Positions 4,774-6,089 of a DNA stretch of 6,089 nt are shown in pieces. This DNA is from JAXFPC01 sp034180005. Its GTDB lineage: Bacteria; Bacillota; Negativicutes; Acidaminococcales; Acidaminococcaceae. The stretch is from positions 1 through 6,089 of the forward strand of contig JAXFPC010000066.1 of assembly GCA_034180005.1 (NCBI GenBank), written 5' to 3'. Under the pieces are notes generated by a model, which was not told the origin of the DNA, ran no database searches, and saw nothing but the letters and a program-made list of their open reading frames with translations. The translations under genes and the position numbers were made by a program. Position 1 is the stretch's first letter; the number at the start of each line of letters is the position of its first letter.

Positions 4774-6089
4774 ATGAATAAAATTTATAAAGTTGTTTGG
4801 AATAAAATCAAAGGATGTTATGTTGTCGTTTCAGAGTTTGCAAGGCGCTATAGTAGAAGTAAAACAGCCGGATATAGCTCTTCTTTGGCAACTTTGGCGA
4901 CAGCTTTTTTATTGATGAGCGGGCAAAGTACAGTATGCGCTGATTCAATTGCAGTTGGTGCTGACGGAACAGTGGTAGTGCAACCGGCAGTCGAGGCGAT
5001 CGTGGAGGAAACCAGGAAAAAAATTAATATAAATAATGAAGCACTGGAGTATCTCACAGATGTGTCCGTAACGGCTGCTAATCAACCGCTTACTATTACA
5101 GGAATTGCTCCTATGTCGGCTGTAGAGGCATTGCGGCAAAGTCTTAACGATAATGTAGCGCAACTAAAGCAGTTGGACACTAAATATGACGGTAAATTGG
5201 CGCAAGGATTTACTATCCAGGCAGGCGCCGGCGGAGCAGCGGAAGCAGTTGCACTTAACGGCGATGTCGCGCCGGCTATTATCTTCGATGTAGCGGAAGC
5301 AAATAAGGGACTCACGGTTGCCCGTGACGGAAAAACAGTTAAGTATGGTATTGACGGATCAAAAATTGATTTGAGCGGAAACAGCAGTATCACTAATGTT
5401 ACCAATCAGTTGGAAAGAGGTTTCAAGTTGAGGAGCGGCAGCACTGAAGCTGAGGTAAAACTGAACGAAGCGGAAGCTCCGATTGTTGAGTTTGCGTCCG
5501 ACAGTAATTTGATAGTTGGCTTGAACGGAAAGAAAGTAACATACGGTTTGGATAAAGCAGGTATCATCGCCACACTGAGCGATACTTTTGCGAAGGCCGA
5601 TGCCGGCAACTTGAGCGAAACATATGTAACCGACTGGAAAGAAAAACTTGGCATCACAGATTCACAGTTGGCGCAAGCAAGCGCTTGGAAACTCAAAGTT
5701 AACGGCAGTGGTGAGCGTTCTGTTGGCAAAGATGGTGTTGTGAATTTTGCTGACGGTCAATACACTAAAGTAATCGCAACCGACAACGATGTTGTGATTG
5801 ACTTAAACGATACGGCTAAAGGGAAATTAGAAAAAATAGACACTTTGGAAAAAGCTGTCAAAGCTAATAAAGTGCAGGTGGAAGGCGATAATGTCACCGG
5901 CGTAAAAGTGGAGAAGATGCCTCAGTCGGACGGATCAACTACATATCAAGTAAGCCTTGACAAAGAAATTAAAGTAGGAAATATTAGCATTGACGGCGCT
6001 GTCGGTAAGGGCGAAGTAAAAGGTTTAAGCAATATCTCTTTGGGCGTTGACGGCTTCGGCAACAGCAAACGAGCAGCTACGGAAGAGCA
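4774..6089 (+). CDS. YadA-like trimeric autotransporter adhesin, N-terminal part
   Basis: The frame is open from ATG 4774 to the window edge, so 438 residues of a larger protein are visible. Residues 1-24 (MNKIYKVVWNKIKGCYVVVS, then EFAR) match the ESPR, the extended signal peptide region of type V secreted proteins. A basic stretch, a hydrophobic core (about 36-50) and a likely signal peptidase I site after VCA (56) follow. The mature part is polar, low in Cys and beta-rich, as in adhesin passengers. IAVGADG (59-65) recalls the YadA head repeat, and about 115-142 could form a short stalk helix. Two homologous modules lie at 145-194 and 216-260, a possible third at 305-346, and another beta-like region from 366. 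The membrane-anchor domain must lie beyond the window. By family it would be exported by Sec and displayed on the outer membrane for adhesion. A trimeric type is inferred, not shown; a classical autotransporter is possible. Confidence 0.85.
   Translation, partial: MNKIYKVVWNKIKGCYVVVSEFARRYSRSKTAGYSSSLATLATAFLLMSGQSTVCADSIAVGADGTVVVQPAVEAIVEETRKKININNEALEYLTDVSVTAANQPLTITGIAPMSAVEALRQSLNDNVAQLKQLDTKYDGKLAQGFTIQAGAGGAAEAVALNGDVAPAIIFDVAEANKGLTVARDGKTVKYGIDGSKIDLSGNSSITNVTNQLERGFKLRSGSTEAEVKLNEAEAPIVEFASDSNLIVGLNGKKVTYGLDKAGIIATLSDTFAKADAGNLSETYVTDWKEKLGITDSQLAQASAWKLKVNGSGERSVGKDGVVNFADGQYTKVIATDNDVVIDLNDTAKGKLEKIDTLEKAVKANKVQVEGDNVTGVKVEKMPQSDGSTTYQVSLDKEIKVGNISIDGAVGKGEVKGLSNISLGVDGFGNSKRAATEE
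5206..5553 (+). repeat. Two diverged protein modules in the adhesin passenger
   Basis: Residues 145-194 (5206-5355) and 216-260 (5419-5553) share one pattern: GF, a hydrophobic pair, a G-rich turn, V-x-L-N, AP, a hydrophobic-F strand, L-x-V, then G-K-x-V-x-Y-G-hydrophobic-D. Examples are GKTVKYGID and GKKVTYGLD. The likeness is at protein level; the DNA has diverged, so this is an old duplication rather than a recent tandem repeat. Confidence 0.7.

Noticed and set aside
4909..4941. Lipoprotein lipobox at Cys55 of the adhesin
   Set aside because: The residues before the Cys (QSTV) do not fit a lipobox and the context fits signal peptidase I cleavage after VCA.
5082..5729. Two consecutive minus-strand open frames of equal length opposite the adhesin
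   Set aside because: They lie fully inside the adhesin gene, lack ribosome binding sites, and have Ser/Pro/Ala-rich composition expected from reading adhesin codons backwards. The equal lengths look coincidental.

Overview
The window reads as a chromosomal segment from an outer-membrane-bearing member of the Firmicutes, most likely class Negativicutes. The clues pull two ways. The gene style is Firmicutes-like: strong AGGAGG ribosome binding sites, a TTG start on secD, short separate SecD and SecF proteins, and a queA-tgt-yajC-secD-secF order. Yet the last gene encodes a YadA-like autotransporter adhesin with an extended signal peptide (ESPR), which needs an outer membrane. I cannot assign a genus from the sequence alone.

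All genes lie on the plus strand. Positions 1-330 hold the 3' end of queA, followed one base later by tgt (332-1450); together these are late steps of queuosine tRNA modification. After a 71-base AT-rich gap comes yajC (1522-1800), whose stop overlaps the start of a 5-formyltetrahydrofolate cyclo-ligase gene (1800-2375). A 64-base gap containing a small hairpin leads to secD (2440-3681), which overlaps secF (3681-4571) by one base in the same TAATG arrangement. YajC, SecD and SecF are the accessory membrane complex of the Sec translocon. The folate gene between yajC and secD is a metabolic passenger in the cluster.

A strong intrinsic terminator (4582-4624) closes the secF transcript. The 202-base gap behind it also holds a 21-bp palindrome, a direct repeat, and a perfect-consensus sigma-70 promoter (TTGACA, 17 bases, TATAAT). 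That promoter drives a large adhesin gene beginning at 4774 and running off the window at 6089; at least 438 residues are visible. The adhesin would itself be a demanding substrate of the Sec system encoded just upstream.

Most of the window is conserved housekeeping sequence. The points most worth a second look are the SecF protein, where the usual transmembrane aspartate of the N-D-T motif is glycine; the adhesin promoter region; the modular, only loosely classifiable adhesin passenger; and several lost glycines in the QueA C-terminus. I found no CRISPR array, tRNA, rRNA, insertion sequence or clearly new multi-gene system.
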